This document shows, piece after piece, positions 41,405 to 50,748 of a DNA stretch of 64,000 nt. The position numbers were made by a program, and so were the translations under genes. The stretch lies in contig NZ_CP050695.1 of assembly GCF_012044895.1 (NCBI RefSeq), positions 3,502,501-3,566,500 on the forward strand, read 5' to 3'. Under the pieces are notes generated by a model. The model made no database searches. It was not told the DNA's origin and worked only from the letters and a program-made list of their open reading frames with translations. The stretch comes from Aquisalimonas sp. 2447. Its GTDB lineage: Bacteria > Pseudomonadota > Gammaproteobacteria > Nitrococcales > Aquisalimonadaceae. The number at the start of each line of letters is the position of its first letter. Position 1 is the stretch's first letter.

Positions 41405-42988
41405 TCAATGCTCGCGGGTGGCGTGGAACGCGATGTCCGGCCAGCGTTCCTGGGTGAGGTCGAGATTGACCCTGGTGGGTGCCAGGTAGGTGAGATTGCC
41501 GCCCACGTCCTCGGCCAGGTTATCGCCCGCCTTGCGGCGAAACTCCTCGAGCTTCTTCGGATCGTCGCAGGTCACCCATCGTGCGGTATTGACGTTCACC
41601 GGTTCGAACAGCGCATCCACGCCGTACTCGCTCTTGAGGCGGTGAGCGACCACGTCGAACTGCAGCACCCCCACGGCACCGACGATGAGGTCGTTGTTGT
41701 TCAGCGGCCGGAAAAGCTGTGAAGCGCCCTCCTCGCAGAGCTGCTCGATGCCCTTCTGCAGGGCCTTCATGCGCATGGGATCCTTGAGCACCACACGGCG
41801 GAACAGTTCCGGGGCGAAGTTCGGGATGCCGGTGAACTTCAGGGATTCCCCCTGGGTGAAGGTATCACCGATCTGGATGGTGCCGTGGTTGTGCAGGCCG
41901 ATAATGTCCCCCGGGTAGGCATCCTCGGCCTGATCCCGATCCGAGGCCATGAAGGTGATGGCGTTGGGAATCTTCACGTCCTTGCCCAGGCGCACATGGC
42001 GCACCTTCATGCCGCGCTGGAAGTGCCCGGAGCACACCCGCATGAACGCCACCCGGTCCCGGTGGTTCGGGTCCATGTTCGCCTGGATCTTGAACACGAA
42101 ACCGGTGAGCTTCCCTTCCGACGGGTCCACCGTGCGCTCGGCGGCTTCCCGCGGCTGGGGCTCCGGCGCATAGCTGACGAAGTCATCCAGCAGTTCCTGG
42201 ATGCCGAAGTTGTTGATGGCCGAGCCGAAGAACACCGGCGTGAGCTCGCCGCGGAGGTAGGCCTCCTTGTCGAAGGCGTGGCTGGCGCCGCGGATGAGCT
42301 CGATTTCCTCGCGCAGGGCCTCCGCCTCGCCGGCGCCGAAAAGCTCGTCCAGGCGCGGATTGTCCAGCCCCTGGATCACCTCGCCGTGCTGCACCTTGCC
42401 GCCGTGGGTGGGGCTGAACAGATGTACCGCCTCGTTGTAGAGGTGGTAGACACCCTTGAACCCCTTACCCATGCCGATGGGCCAGGTGATGGGGGCGCAG
42501 CGGATGTTGAGCACGTCCTCCACCTCGTCCAGGAGTTCCATGGGGTCCCGCCCCTCGCGGTCAAGCTTGTTGACGAAGGTCATGATCGGCGTGGTGCGCA
42601 GCCGGCAGACGTCCATGAGCTTGATGGTGCGCTCCTCGACGCCCTTGGCGGCGTCGATGACCATCAGCGCCGAATCCACGGCGGTGAGCACCCGGTAGGT
42701 GTCCTCGGAGAAATCCGCATGGCCCGGGGTGTCCAGCAGGTTGACCGTGGTGTCCAGGTAGGGGAACTGCATCACCGACGAGGTCACCGAAATGCCGCGC
42801 TCCTGCTCCATCTGCATCCAGTCGGAGGTGGCGTGGGCATCGGCCTTGCGCCCCTTGACCGTACCGGCGACCTGGATGGCGCCACCGTAGAGCAGCAGTT
42901 TCTCGGTCACTGTGGTCTTGCCCGCGTCCGGGTGCGAGATAATGGCAAAGGTGCGGCGCTGGGCCACGGTTTCGGAGAGGTTGCTCAT
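41405..42988 (-). CDS. prfC: Peptide chain release factor 3
   Basis: A 527-residue translational GTPase that recycles RF1/RF2 from the ribosome. G1 is [16 protein letters not shown], switch region [13 protein letters not shown]3 [16 protein letters not shown] and G4 [12 protein letters not shown]; the C-terminal part has [20 protein letters not shown]. The ATG at 42988 gives the family length; a longer frame upstream overlaps the divergent tspO region. Divergent from tspO across 130 bp. Confidence 0.96.
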   Translation of the reverse strand: MSNLSETVAQRRTFAIISHPDAGKTTVTEKLLLYGGAIQVAGTVKGRKADAHATSDWMQMEQERGISVTSSVMQFPYLDTTVNLLDTPGHADFSEDTYRVLTAVDSALMVIDAAKGVEERTIKLMDVCRLRTTPIMTFVNKLDREGRDPMELLDEVEDVLNIRCAPITWPIGMGKGFKGVYHLYNEAVHLFSPTHGGKVQHGEVIQGLDNPRLDELFGAGEAEALREEIELIRGASHAFDKEAYLRGELTPVFFGSAINNFGIQELLDDFVSYAPEPQPREAAERTVDPSEGKLTGFVFKIQANMDPNHRDRVAFMRVCSGHFQRGMKVRHVRLGKDVKIPNAITFMASDRDQAEDAYPGDIIGLHNHGTIQIGDTFTQGESLKFTGIPNFAPELFRRVVLKDPMRMKALQKGIEQLCEEGASQLFRPLNNNDLIVGAVGVLQFDVVAHRLKSEYGVDALFEPVNVNTARWVTCDDPKKLEEFRRKAGDNLAEDVGGNLTYLAPTRVNLDLTQERWPDIAFHATREH

Positions 42989-43118
42989 GCGTTGCGTCCG
43001 GGGGTTAGCATTGAGCGGCGGCGATGCGCCAGCGCTTGTGTACCGAGTGAAGGCGCGCAAGTATAACGCCCTGTCACCGCCACGACGAACCCCGCAACCG
43101 GGAGATCCGACCTCCACC

Positions 43119-43592
43119 ATGACCCGACTGTCCCTGATCGCTCTGCTGGCCTGGCTGTCCGTGTGTTTCGTCGTAGCCACCCTGGCTGCCATGGTCACCG
43201 ACCCGGGTGAATGGTATGCCCAGCTCGACAAGCCCGCCTGGACACCGCCGGACTGGCTGTTCGCGCCGGCCTGGACGGTGCTGTACACGCTCATGGGCGT
43301 GTCCGCGTGGATGATCTGGGAGCGGCGCCTGCAGGAGCCGTTGGCGTGGCCGGCCCTGCTGCTGTTCCTGGGGCAGCTGGTACTGAATGGCCTGTGGTCC
43401 TGGTTTTTCTTCGGTCAGCACGCCATTGTTGCCGCCTTCGTGGACATCCTGCTGCTGTGGACGGCGCTGCTGGCGACGTTGCTGCTTTTCCTGCGCGTGC
43501 GCCGACCGGCGGGCCTGCTGCTGGTGCCTTACCTGCTCTGGGTCACCTACGCAGTGGCGCTGAACGGTGCCATTGTGGTTCTCAACGCGTAA
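43119..43592 (+). CDS. tspO: TspO/MBR-family tryptophan-rich sensory protein
   Basis: A 157-residue, five-helix membrane protein. Signature parts: [52 protein letters not shown] and [20 protein letters not shown]. TspO binds porphyrins and in bacteria modulates tetrapyrrole and stress responses. A TATAAC element lies about 50 bp before the ATG. The ycgN gene follows after 18 bp, likely in one transcript. Confidence 0.92.
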   Translation: MTRLSLIALLAWLSVCFVVATLAAMVTDPGEWYAQLDKPAWTPPDWLFAPAWTVLYTLMGVSAWMIWERRLQEPLAWPALLLFLGQLVLNGLWSWFFFGQHAIVAAFVDILLLWTALLATLLLFLRVRRPAGLLLVPYLLWVTYAVALNGAIVVLNA

Positions 43593-43610
43593 ACGGCTGC
43601 CCGGATTGTC

Positions 43611-44081
43611 ATGAGCTTCGATAAACGCCCATTCTGGGAAACCAAGACGCTGGAGGAGATGACCGCCACCGAGTGGGAGTCCCTGTGCGATGGCTGCGGC
43701 CGCTGCTGCACCCACAAGCTGGAAGACGAGGACACCGGGGAGGTCTACCCCACCAGCATCGCCTGCCGGCTGCTGGACTGCCACGACTGCCTGTGCAGCG
43801 ACTACGCCAACCGGCGACGGCACGTGCCGGACTGCCTGCAGATGACTCCCGAACTCGCCCGCACGGCCCCGTGGTTGCCCGAGAGCTGCGCCTACCGCCG
43901 CGTGGCCGAGGGCCGCGGCCTGGCCTGGTGGCACCATCTGGTGTCGGGGTCCAGGGAGACGGTGCACGAAGCGGGGATCTCGGTGCGCGACCGGCTGACC
44001 CCCGAGGCAGAGGTGGACCCGGATGACCTGGAGGACTACCTGGCGGACTGGGTGCAGGACGACCCGGAGGTGGACCCGTAG
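43611..44081 (+). CDS. ycgN: YcgN-family cysteine-cluster protein
   Basis: A 156-residue protein of the UPF0260/YkgJ-like cysteine-cluster family. Typical features: [20 protein letters not shown] at the N terminus, [33 protein letters not shown] and PDCLQMTPE; about ten cysteines could ligate zinc or an iron-sulfur cluster. [20 protein letters not shown] is diagnostic of YcgN. The function is unknown. Lies 18 bp behind tspO and ends at a composite repeat. Confidence 0.92.
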   Translation: MSFDKRPFWETKTLEEMTATEWESLCDGCGRCCTHKLEDEDTGEVYPTSIACRLLDCHDCLCSDYANRRRHVPDCLQMTPELARTAPWLPESCAYRRVAEGRGLAWWHHLVSGSRETVHEAGISVRDRLTPEAEVDPDDLEDYLADWVQDDPEVDP

Positions 44082-44089
44082 CTGACCTC

Positions 44090-44234
44090 GTAGGGCGGAC
44101 CTTCAGGTCCGCCGTTCATGCTTCGATAAGCCCCTTTGGCTTCTATGTCTTGAGACGGCGGACCTGAAGGTCCGCCCTACGGATACTACGGTTACTTGAA
44201 ATCGGGGGAAGGCGGACGTAAACGTCCGCCCTAC
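44090..44234. repeat. Composite REP-like element between ycgN and the NtrC-type gene
   Basis: GTAGGGCGGACCTTCAGGTC (from 44090) is followed by inverted units at 44157-44180 and 44211-44234, with a GCTTCGATAAGCCCCTTTGG-like core between the first two. It fills most of the gap between convergent genes, as at 41211. Confidence 0.85.
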
Positions 44235-44282
44235 GCGGGGGCGCTGGCACCGTCCAACGGTTACCCCGTACCGGCAACGGCG

Positions 44283-45695
44283 TTAACCGTTGATGCGCTG
44301 GTCGCTCTCCTCGTCCAGGCGGCGGTAGAGGGTGCGGCGGCTGACGTTGAGCAGCGCGGCGGCACGGCGCTTGTTGCCCCCCACCTGTTCCAGTACGTAG
44401 CTGATGTAGCGACGTTCGAGTTCATCCAGGGTGGGCAGGATGGGCGAGTCCAGGAACTGCTCCATGACATGGTTGAGACTGGAGCTGTCCACCTGAGGGC
44501 GCTGGTGTTCCTGCATGCGCGCCGGCAGGTGTTCCACGTCCACCTGCTCGTCGTGGCAGAAGGTCACCGCACGCTCGATGGCATTCTCGAGTTCGCGCAC
44601 GTTGCCCGGGAAACCGTACTGCTTGAGACACTGCATGGCCGCCGGCGTGAAACCCTGCACATCGCGGTCCATCTGCACGGCAAACCGCTCCAGGAAGCGG
44701 GCGGCGAGCAGTTCCATGTCGTCCTCCCGCTCCCGCAGCGGCGGCACCCGCAGGGTGAAGGTCTCCAGGCGGTAGTAGAGGTCCTCGCGGAAGTCACCGG
44801 ACTCGATCAGCTCCTCGAGATTGCGGTTAGTGGCAGCCACCACGCGGACATCCACCTGGTGCTCCTTGTTCGCACCAACCGGGCGGATGACACCGTCCTG
44901 CAGCACCCGAAGGAGCTTGGCCTGCAGTGCCATGGGCATCTCGCCCATTTCATCCAGGAACAGGGTGCCGCCGTCGGCCTGATCGAACAGGCCCTTGTGG
45001 GTCTTGGAGGCGCCGGTGAAGGCGCCGGCCTCGTGGCCGAAGAACTCGCTCTCCAGCAGTTCCGCGGGCACGCCGGCACAGTTCACCGCCTGGAACGGCG
45101 CCCGGGCGCGACTGCTCTCGGCGTGGATGGCCCGGGCCACCAGCTCCTTGCCGGTGCCACTTTCGCCAGCCACCAGCACCGGCCCCGCGGCCCGGGCCAG
45201 CTGGCGGATCTGATCGAACATCACCTGCATGGTGCGGCCACGCCCGATCATGCCGTGGAAGCTGTCCTGCTCCATGATCTCGCGGAAGCGCTGGACCTCG
45301 CCGCGGAGGCGGCGCGTCTCCATGAGGCGGTTCACCGCCAGCATGAAGTGCTCCAGGTCCAGGGGCTTGGTCAGGAACTCGTCGGCACCCTGCTTGAGGG
45401 CATCCACGGCCTGGGAAATGGTGCCGAAGGCCGTGATAATCAGGAACGCGGGCCGGGCGTGCAGATTGCGCACCTCCTGTAGCAGGGTCATGCCATCCAT
45501 GCCGGGCAGGCGCAGATCGCTGATCACCAGATCCGGGCTGGCCTGCTGCAGCGCCTTCAGCGCCTTTTCGGCGGAATCCACCGCCTGGGCTTCCATGCCG
45601 GCGTCCTCGAGTTCATCCAGCAGCAGTTCCCGCAGGCCGCGGTCATCCTCGACCAGCAGGACCTTCTCCGGCTGCTTCGCCGCCTTCTTTGTCAT
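44283..45695 (-). CDS. Sigma-54-dependent NtrC-family response regulator
   Basis: A 470-residue activator: receiver (about 10-125, phosphoacceptor Asp60 in [13 protein letters not shown]), AAA+ domain (about 145-380, Walker A GESGTGKE 177-184, GAFTGA 224-229 for sigma-54 contact, Walker [14 protein letters not shown]) and a Fis-type HTH at the C terminus ([20 protein letters not shown]). The ATG at 45695 has GGGGAG and lies inside the 3' end of the kinase gene (53-bp overlap). The divergent DUF4168 gene has a sigma-54-like promoter and is the likely target. Intact GAFTGA means true sigma-54 dependence. Confidence 0.93.
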   Translation of the reverse strand: MTKKAAKQPEKVLLVEDDRGLRELLLDELEDAGMEAQAVDSAEKALKALQQASPDLVISDLRLPGMDGMTLLQEVRNLHARPAFLIITAFGTISQAVDALKQGADEFLTKPLDLEHFMLAVNRLMETRRLRGEVQRFREIMEQDSFHGMIGRGRTMQVMFDQIRQLARAAGPVLVAGESGTGKELVARAIHAESSRARAPFQAVNCAGVPAELLESEFFGHEAGAFTGASKTHKGLFDQADGGTLFLDEMGEMPMALQAKLLRVLQDGVIRPVGANKEHQVDVRVVAATNRNLEELIESGDFREDLYYRLETFTLRVPPLREREDDMELLAARFLERFAVQMDRDVQGFTPAAMQCLKQYGFPGNVRELENAIERAVTFCHDEQVDVEHLPARMQEHQRPQVDSSSLNHVMEQFLDSPILPTLDELERRYISYVLEQVGGNKRRAAALLNVSRRTLYRRLDEESDQRING

Positions 45696-47208
45696 GCTTG
45701 CTCCCCTGCCCGTTATGTTCCACATCATCCGGATTGCCCTGGCGCGGCAGGGTCAGTCGGAAGCTGGCGCCGCCGTCGGCACTGGCATCGACGGCGATGG
45801 TGCCGCCGTGCTCCGTGACAATCCCGTGCACAACGGCAAGGCCCAGGCCGGTCCCTTCACCCACGGACTTGGTGGTGAAGAACGGCTCGAACAGCCTCTC
45901 CCGGATGTCCTGGGGAACCCCGGGGCCGTTGTCATCCACCTGCAGCCAGACGGTGCCGTCGTCATCACCCCAGTCCAGGGTGAGCTTCGTGGCTCCCGCC
46001 TGGAGGGCATTACGCAGCAGATTCACCAGCACCTGCTCGATGCGTACGGGATCGACGCAGAAGTCGGCGCCGGGTGTCTCGCCGCGGACGATCACCGCGA
46101 CCCCGTGTTCCCGGAAACGATCCTCCAGTGCCGTGAGCGCAGCCCCCACCAGATCACCGATCCGGGTCCAGCGGAACTGGCGATTCGACGATCGCCCGAA
46201 TTCCAGCAGCTGCCGCACGATATGCTCCATGCGCGAGACCTCGTCGCGAATCTGCTGCAGCGAGCGCTCCTGGCGCGAATCACTGTCGGCGTGCCGCAAC
46301 GCTCTCTGGGCCTTGCCGTCGATCACGCTCAACGGCGTCCCCAGTTCGTGCGCCACACCGGCAGACAGCCGCCCGATGGCCGCGAGCTTCTCCGCATGGC
46401 GAAGCTCGCCCTCCAGCCGCGCCTGATCCGACCGGCGCTCGGCAATCTCCCGCTCGGCGGCTTCGATACTGTTCAACATGGTGTTGAATGCATTACTCAG
46501 CGACCGCACTTCCTTGGGTCCCTCGCCGCTGGCGCGATGATCCCGCTCACCACTCTCGATCCGCGCCATGCTCCCGGCGAGGCCTGCAAGATGCTTGCCG
46601 ATCGCCTCCCGGTGGCCGAACAGCAATAGCCCGGTAATGACCAGCCCGGCACCGCCCATGAAGGAGAACGCCTGTAGCCGCAACCGGCCGATATCTTCCC
46701 GGAAATCACTGCCACGCCGGGTGACCTGCAACAAACCACTAATGCGCCCGCTGCTGTCGGTGAGCGGCTCGAAGTAGGAATACACCTCCTGCCCCTGAAT
46801 CTCCTCGTAGCCGCCGCTGCGCTCGCCGTCGGCGGCACGCCCGGCGACGTCCTGTTTCTCCGCAGCCGGGTTGACCGCACCTACCGCGGCAACCAGATCC
46901 CCTTCCTGGTCGTAGACGTAGGCACCATAGACACGGCCGATCCGGAACACCGACTCCAGGGCCTGACGCACGCTGGCGTCCTCACCACGCTCGAGGCTGT
47001 CGCTGATGGGAAGACGGACTGCCCGCGCCACCAGTTCGACGTCTTCCTGCATCTGCGTCTCGATGGACGATTCCAGCGTCCTCAGCCCAACGGCCGTCAC
47101 CAGACTCATGGCCACAAGCAATGGCACTAGGACGCGCAGGATCAGCGCCCAGCGCAGGCTGTACCGGTGATTCCAGAGTGCCAGGAGCGGCTTCACGGCG
47201 CGTAGCAT
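45643..47208 (-). CDS. Membrane sensor histidine kinase
   Basis: A 521-residue kinase partner of the NtrC-type regulator. Two membrane helices (LILRVLVPLLVAMSLVTAVG, about 22-42; FMGGAGLVITGLLLFG, about 183-198) enclose a roughly 140-residue periplasmic sensor region (RIGRVYGAYVYDQEGDLVAA). HAMP follows, then the H-box with His287 (LSAGVAHELGTPLS), N-box VNLLRNALQAG, DDNGPGVP and GTGLGLAVVHGIV. The start is ATG 47208 (GGGA upstream); ATG 47226 would add six residues. The periplasmic sensor suggests envelope sensing. A palindrome lies 23 bp upstream. Confidence 0.92.
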   Translation of the reverse strand: MLRAVKPLLALWNHRYSLRWALILRVLVPLLVAMSLVTAVGLRTLESSIETQMQEDVELVARAVRLPISDSLERGEDASVRQALESVFRIGRVYGAYVYDQEGDLVAAVGAVNPAAEKQDVAGRAADGERSGGYEEIQGQEVYSYFEPLTDSSGRISGLLQVTRRGSDFREDIGRLRLQAFSFMGGAGLVITGLLLFGHREAIGKHLAGLAGSMARIESGERDHRASGEGPKEVRSLSNAFNTMLNSIEAAEREIAERRSDQARLEGELRHAEKLAAIGRLSAGVAHELGTPLSVIDGKAQRALRHADSDSRQERSLQQIRDEVSRMEHIVRQLLEFGRSSNRQFRWTRIGDLVGAALTALEDRFREHGVAVIVRGETPGADFCVDPVRIEQVLVNLLRNALQAGATKLTLDWGDDDGTVWLQVDDNGPGVPQDIRERLFEPFFTTKSVGEGTGLGLAVVHGIVTEHGGTIAVDASADGGASFRLTLPRQGNPDDVEHNGQGSKHDKEGGEAAGEGPAGRG

Positions 47209-47230
47209 TCTTGTCCCATGTGCCATATTT

Positions 47231-47243
47231 ACACATTATGTGT
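47231..47243. promoter_or_regulatory. Palindrome in the kinase/DUF4168 intergenic region (candidate enhancer site)
   Basis: ACACATTATGTGT is a perfect inverted repeat in an A+T-rich pocket. It lies 23 bp before the kinase start and about 115 bp upstream of the sigma-54-like promoter, a normal distance for an NtrC-type activator site. The two roles (autoregulation and activation) could be combined. Confidence 0.5.
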
Positions 47244-47345
47244 CACGATCGTAGCCGGCAAGTGGGCGCGCTACCGGCCCAACAGGAGCGCGGTAACGGG
47301 CTCCGGGCCGGATTTCCCGGGCATCGTAACGACGCACGGGGATTC

Positions 47346-47361
47346 TGGCATAGCGCGTGCA
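47346..47361 (+). promoter_or_regulatory. Sigma-54-like (-24/-12) promoter of the DUF4168 gene
   Basis: TGGCATAGCGCGTGCA matches the consensus TGGCACGN4TTGCW at the invariant GG and GC with exact spacing and at 9 of the 12 defined positions. A start near 47373 would give a leader of about 35 nt to the ATG at 47408. The adjacent divergent operon encodes a GAFTGA-containing sigma-54 activator. Confidence 0.6.
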
Positions 47362-47407
47362 TTAGTCAGGCCACGAGCAATTTGCAACTTCAGAGGAGTC
47401 TCCCGAC

Positions 47408-47812
47408 ATGAAGACCCGCACATCCATCCGTTTCATGATTCCGCTGCTTTCGGGGCTGCTTCTGGCACCCACCCTGTACGCCATGGACCAGGAAGACGGT
47501 CAGGCCGAGACCTACGAGCAGGAACCGGACGCCATGGCCGAGCAGCAGGATTTTGACGACGAAACGCTGGAACAGTTCGCCGATGCCTATGTCGAGGTGG
47601 GCGAGATTCACCGCGAATATTCAGAGCGGCTCCAGGGCGCCGAGGCCACCGAAGACGCGCAGGAACTCCAGCAGGAAGCCAATGACGAAATGGTGGAGGC
47701 CATCCAGGCCAGTGGTCTGGAGGTTCAGGAGTATTCCGCCGTCGCCGCGGCGCTGGAGCGTGACCCGGAGATGCGCGAGGAAGTCGTCGGCATGATCGAG
47801 GCGCGCCAGTAA
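47408..47812 (+). CDS. Exported DUF4168 protein
   Basis: A 134-residue periplasmic protein: signal peptide (FMIPLLSGLLLAPTLYAM), an acidic Gln/Glu-rich linker, then a DUF4168 helical domain (LEQFADAYVEVGEIHREYSE, about 60-79; ALERDPEMREEVVGMIEARQ at the C terminus). The family has no known activity. A good ribosome site (GAGGAG) precedes the ATG. The sigma-54-like promoter and a strong terminator downstream make it a single-gene unit. Likely output of the divergent two-component system. Confidence 0.83.
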   Translation: MKTRTSIRFMIPLLSGLLLAPTLYAMDQEDGQAETYEQEPDAMAEQQDFDDETLEQFADAYVEVGEIHREYSERLQGAEATEDAQELQQEANDEMVEAIQASGLEVQEYSAVAAALERDPEMREEVVGMIEARQ

Positions 47813-47884
47813 GCTGGCTGCAGTCGGACCCGCGCGGTCCGGCATTGGATGGAGAGTTTGTCAAGTGGTTGCCCTCCACGCTTG

Positions 47885-47910
47885 CCCCGTGTTCGCACGG
47901 GGTTTTTTTT
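47885..47910 (+). terminator. Rho-independent terminator after the DUF4168 gene
   Basis: CCCCGTG (47885-47891), a TTCG tetraloop, CACGGGG (47896-47902) and eight T residues (47903-47910): a textbook intrinsic terminator, the only one this clear in the window. Confidence 0.95.
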
Positions 47911-48066
47911 GTCCGTTTCCCGGAGGTTCGGGTTCGCAGACGCGAATCGTCATGCACCGCCACTCGATCCTGACGGAGCTATCCCTTACACTTTGCCCGT
48001 ATTCATCACTGTGCTATCCGCCACGGCGCCTGCCGCTCCGGCGGGTCGTAGCACCCCGAGGACCCG

Positions 48067-48609
48067 ATGGCAACGAATCCGCACTATCTGAAAAACGACT
48101 CGAGTTTCGATTACGACGACCTCATCCGGTGCGCCGAAGGCGAGCTCTTTGGTCCGGGCAATCCGCAGCTCCCCAAGCCGGGAATGCTGATGCTGGACCG
48201 CATCGTCCACATCGACGACACCGGCGGCACCCATGGCAAGGGCCAGATCCATGCGGAGCTGGATATCCGGCCGGACCTGTGGTTCTTCGACTGCCACTTC
48301 AAGAACGATCCGGTGATGCCGGGGTGCCTCGGGCTGGACGCCATGTGGCAGCTGGTGGGCTTTTTCCTGGGCTGGAAGGGTGGTCTGGGCCGCGGCCGCG
48401 CTCTGGGTGCCGGTGAGGTGAAGTTCTTCGGTCAGGTACTGCCCCAGGCCAGGCTGGTCACTTACCGGATCAACATGAAACGGGTGATCATGCGCAAGCT
48501 GGTGATGGGCATTGCCGACGCCGAGATGCTGGTCGATGACAAGCCCATCTACAGCGCCAGCGATCTCCGTGTCGGCCTGTTCCAGTCTCCGGAGTCCATG
48601 GAAGCCTAG
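48067..48609 (+). CDS. fabA: Beta-hydroxydecanoyl-ACP dehydratase/isomerase
   Basis: A 180-residue hot-dog-fold enzyme that makes the cis-3-decenoyl branch of unsaturated fatty acid synthesis. The active site is His77 in [20 protein letters not shown], with Asp91 after it; [18 protein letters not shown] and [13 protein letters not shown] are family-typical. It is followed by fabB. The TAG stop (48607-48609) lies in a CTAG-family repeat end. Confidence 0.96.
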   Translation: MATNPHYLKNDSSFDYDDLIRCAEGELFGPGNPQLPKPGMLMLDRIVHIDDTGGTHGKGQIHAELDIRPDLWFFDCHFKNDPVMPGCLGLDAMWQLVGFFLGWKGGLGRGRALGAGEVKFFGQVLPQARLVTYRINMKRVIMRKLVMGIADAEMLVDDKPIYSASDLRVGLFQSPESMEA

Positions 48610-48619
48610 TGTCCTGCCC
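48606..48619. repeat. Single CTAG-family repeat end at the fabA stop
   Basis: CTAGTGTCCTGCCC matches the first 14 bases of the 191-bp element (one change). No inverted partner follows, so it is a solo end. It supplies the TAG stop of fabA. Confidence 0.5.
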
Positions 48620-48690
48620 CCTTGGCGGTGCCTCCGGATACCCTTGAGTCGGTTCGTGCCCAGGCACGATGGAGTTGGGAGCAACACGGT

Positions 48691-49911
48691 ATGAAACGCG
48701 TGGTGGTAACGGGGGCGGGGATTGTCTCCTGCCTCGGAAACGACAAGTCAGCGGTGGCGGACAGTCTCCGCACCGGCCGCTCGGGCATTCGGTACCGCGA
48801 AGCGTACGAAGAGATGGGACTGCGCAGTCGCATCGCCGGCGCCGTGGACCTGGACCTGGACGCCCATGTCGACCGCAAGGCGCGACGCTTCATGGGGGAC
48901 GCCGCCGGCTTTGCCTACGTCGCCATGCAGGAGGCCATCGAACACGCGGGGCTGGAGCCGCACGAAGTCTCCAACCCGCGCACCGGGCTGATCACCGGCT
49001 CCGGCGGCGGCTCCACCGAGAACCTGCTCAAGGCGGCGGATATCCTGCGCGAACGAGGCGTCAAGCGGATCGGCCCGTACATGGTGCCCAAGGTCATGAG
49101 CAGTACTGTATCCGCGTGCCTGGCCACACCGTTCAGGATCAAGGGCGTGAACTACTCCATCACGTCTGCATGTGCGACCAGTGCGCATTGCATCGGCAAT
49201 GCCATGGAACAGATCCAGCTGGGCAAGCAGGACGTGGTTTTCGCCGGCGGCGGCGAGGAAGAGCACTGGACCCTGACCATGCTGTTCGATGCCATGGGGG
49301 CGCTGTCGTCAAGGCGCAACGACACGCCGGAGTCCGCCTCGCGGGCGTACGATGCTGACCGGGACGGCTTCGTCATCGCCGGCGGTGCCGGCATGCTGGT
49401 GGTGGAGGAACTCGAACATGCACGAGCCCGGGGCGCCACCATTCTCGCCGAATTGACAGGGTACGGGGCCACGTCGGACGGCCACGACATGGTGGCTCCG
49501 TCCGGAGAAGGCGCCACACGATGCATGCAGCAGGCCCTGGCAACCCACGACGGACCGGTGGACTACATCAACGCCCACGGCACCAGCACGCCCGCGGGCG
49601 ATATCACCGAACTCAACGCCATCCGCGAGGTGTTTGGTGACACCCCGCCTGCCGTGAGTTCCACCAAGTCCCTCACCGGCCACTCCCTGGGTGCGGCCGG
49701 CGTGCAGGAGGCGATCTACAGCCTGCTGATGCTGCAGAACGATTTCGTCACCGCCTCGGCCAACATCGAGAACCTGGACCCGGAGGCTGAGGGCATGCCC
49801 ATTGTCCGGGAACGCCGGGACAACGCCGGGTTGAACGCGGTCATGTCCAACAGCTTCGGCTTCGGCGGCACCAACGCCACATTGGTCTTCCGGCGCTGGA
49901 CCGGAACCTAG
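48691..49911 (+). CDS. fabB: Beta-ketoacyl-ACP synthase I
   Basis: A 406-residue condensing enzyme that elongates the cis-unsaturated intermediate made by FabA. The catalytic Cys161 is in [12 protein letters not shown], with His residues in [12 protein letters not shown] and [14 protein letters not shown]; the C-terminal [14 protein letters not shown] is intact. The ATG at 48691 with GGGAG is preferred; a longer reading back to 48622 crosses the repeat end. The fabAB order is a gammaproteobacterial arrangement. Confidence 0.96.
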   Translation: MKRVVVTGAGIVSCLGNDKSAVADSLRTGRSGIRYREAYEEMGLRSRIAGAVDLDLDAHVDRKARRFMGDAAGFAYVAMQEAIEHAGLEPHEVSNPRTGLITGSGGGSTENLLKAADILRERGVKRIGPYMVPKVMSSTVSACLATPFRIKGVNYSITSACATSAHCIGNAMEQIQLGKQDVVFAGGGEEEHWTLTMLFDAMGALSSRRNDTPESASRAYDADRDGFVIAGGAGMLVVEELEHARARGATILAELTGYGATSDGHDMVAPSGEGATRCMQQALATHDGPVDYINAHGTSTPAGDITELNAIREVFGDTPPAVSSTKSLTGHSLGAAGVQEAIYSLLMLQNDFVTASANIENLDPEAEGMPIVRERRDNAGLNAVMSNSFGFGGTNATLVFRRWTGT

Positions 49912-50037
49912 CTACATTCTGAGCGCCTGCACGGCAGCAGGGCACCGCGACGGTGTCTGTCGGCATGCCGGATGGCCGGCTTCAGCGACGCGCGCCGTGA
50001 CGGAGCCCACCCCAAATCGCTATCGAGGATACGATCC

Positions 50038-50712
50038 ATGCGCATCAGAGCACTGGCTGTCTGCCTGTTCACCGCCACCACCCTGGGTCTGACGGCCTGT
50101 GGCACCACGGACCCATACACCGGCGAGGAACGCACGGCGCGCACCTCCACCGGCGCGGCCATCGGCGCCATTGCCGGGGCTGCCATCGGTATTGCCACCG
50201 GTTCCGACAGCCGCGAACGCCGTCAGCGTGCAGCCATCGGCGCCGGCATCGGCGGTTTGTCCGGCGCGGCGGTGGGGGCCTACATGGACCGCCAGGAAGA
50301 CAAGCTCCGGGAACAACTGGAAGGGACCGGCGTCAGTGTCACCCGCGAGGGCGACGAGCTGATCCTGAACATGCCGGGTAACATTACCTTCGGTTTCGAC
50401 AGTGCCGAGTTGCGCTCCGAATTCTACGATGTGCTGGACAGCGTGGTGCTGGTGCTGGAGGAGTTCGACCAGACCCTGATCGAGGTGGCGGGGCACACCG
50501 ACAGCGTCGGCGATCCGGCCTACAATCAGCGGCTCTCGGAGAGGCGGGCCGACTCGGTGGGCCGCTATCTGCGCAGCGAAGGCATTACCGATCAACGCAT
50601 CGCAACTGCGGGTTTCGGCGAGGACCACCCCATCGCTGACAACGAGACTGAAGAAGGTCGGCAGGCGAACCGGCGGGTGGAGCTGACGCTGATCCCCATC
50701 ACCGATGACTGA
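50038..50712 (+). CDS. OmpA-family lipoprotein with glycine zipper (YiaD-like)
   Basis: A 224-residue outer-membrane lipoprotein. Signal ending in the lipobox LGLTAC (Cys about residue 21), two glycine-zipper segments (TGAAIGAIAGAAIGIATG; AIGAGIGGLSGAAVGAYM), then an OmpA peptidoglycan-binding domain (about 110-222): ITFGFDSAELRSEFYDVLDS, EVAGHTDSVGDPAYNQRLSE and EEGRQANRRVELTL. Asp and Arg residues for diaminopimelate binding are present (HTDSVGD, NRRVE). The ATG at 50038 has GAGGA. It converges with ctaB. Confidence 0.92.
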   Translation: MRIRALAVCLFTATTLGLTACGTTDPYTGEERTARTSTGAAIGAIAGAAIGIATGSDSRERRQRAAIGAGIGGLSGAAVGAYMDRQEDKLREQLEGTGVSVTREGDELILNMPGNITFGFDSAELRSEFYDVLDSVVLVLEEFDQTLIEVAGHTDSVGDPAYNQRLSERRADSVGRYLRSEGITDQRIATAGFGEDHPIADNETEEGRQANRRVELTLIPITDD

Positions 50713-50748
50713 CGAAGCGGCGTTCGCTCTGGCCACTCGGTCGTCAGA

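Noticed and set aside
48622-48690. 23-residue N-terminal extension of FabB
   Set aside because: Crosses the fabA/repeat junction; ATG 48691 has a ribosome site and gives the standard FabB length.
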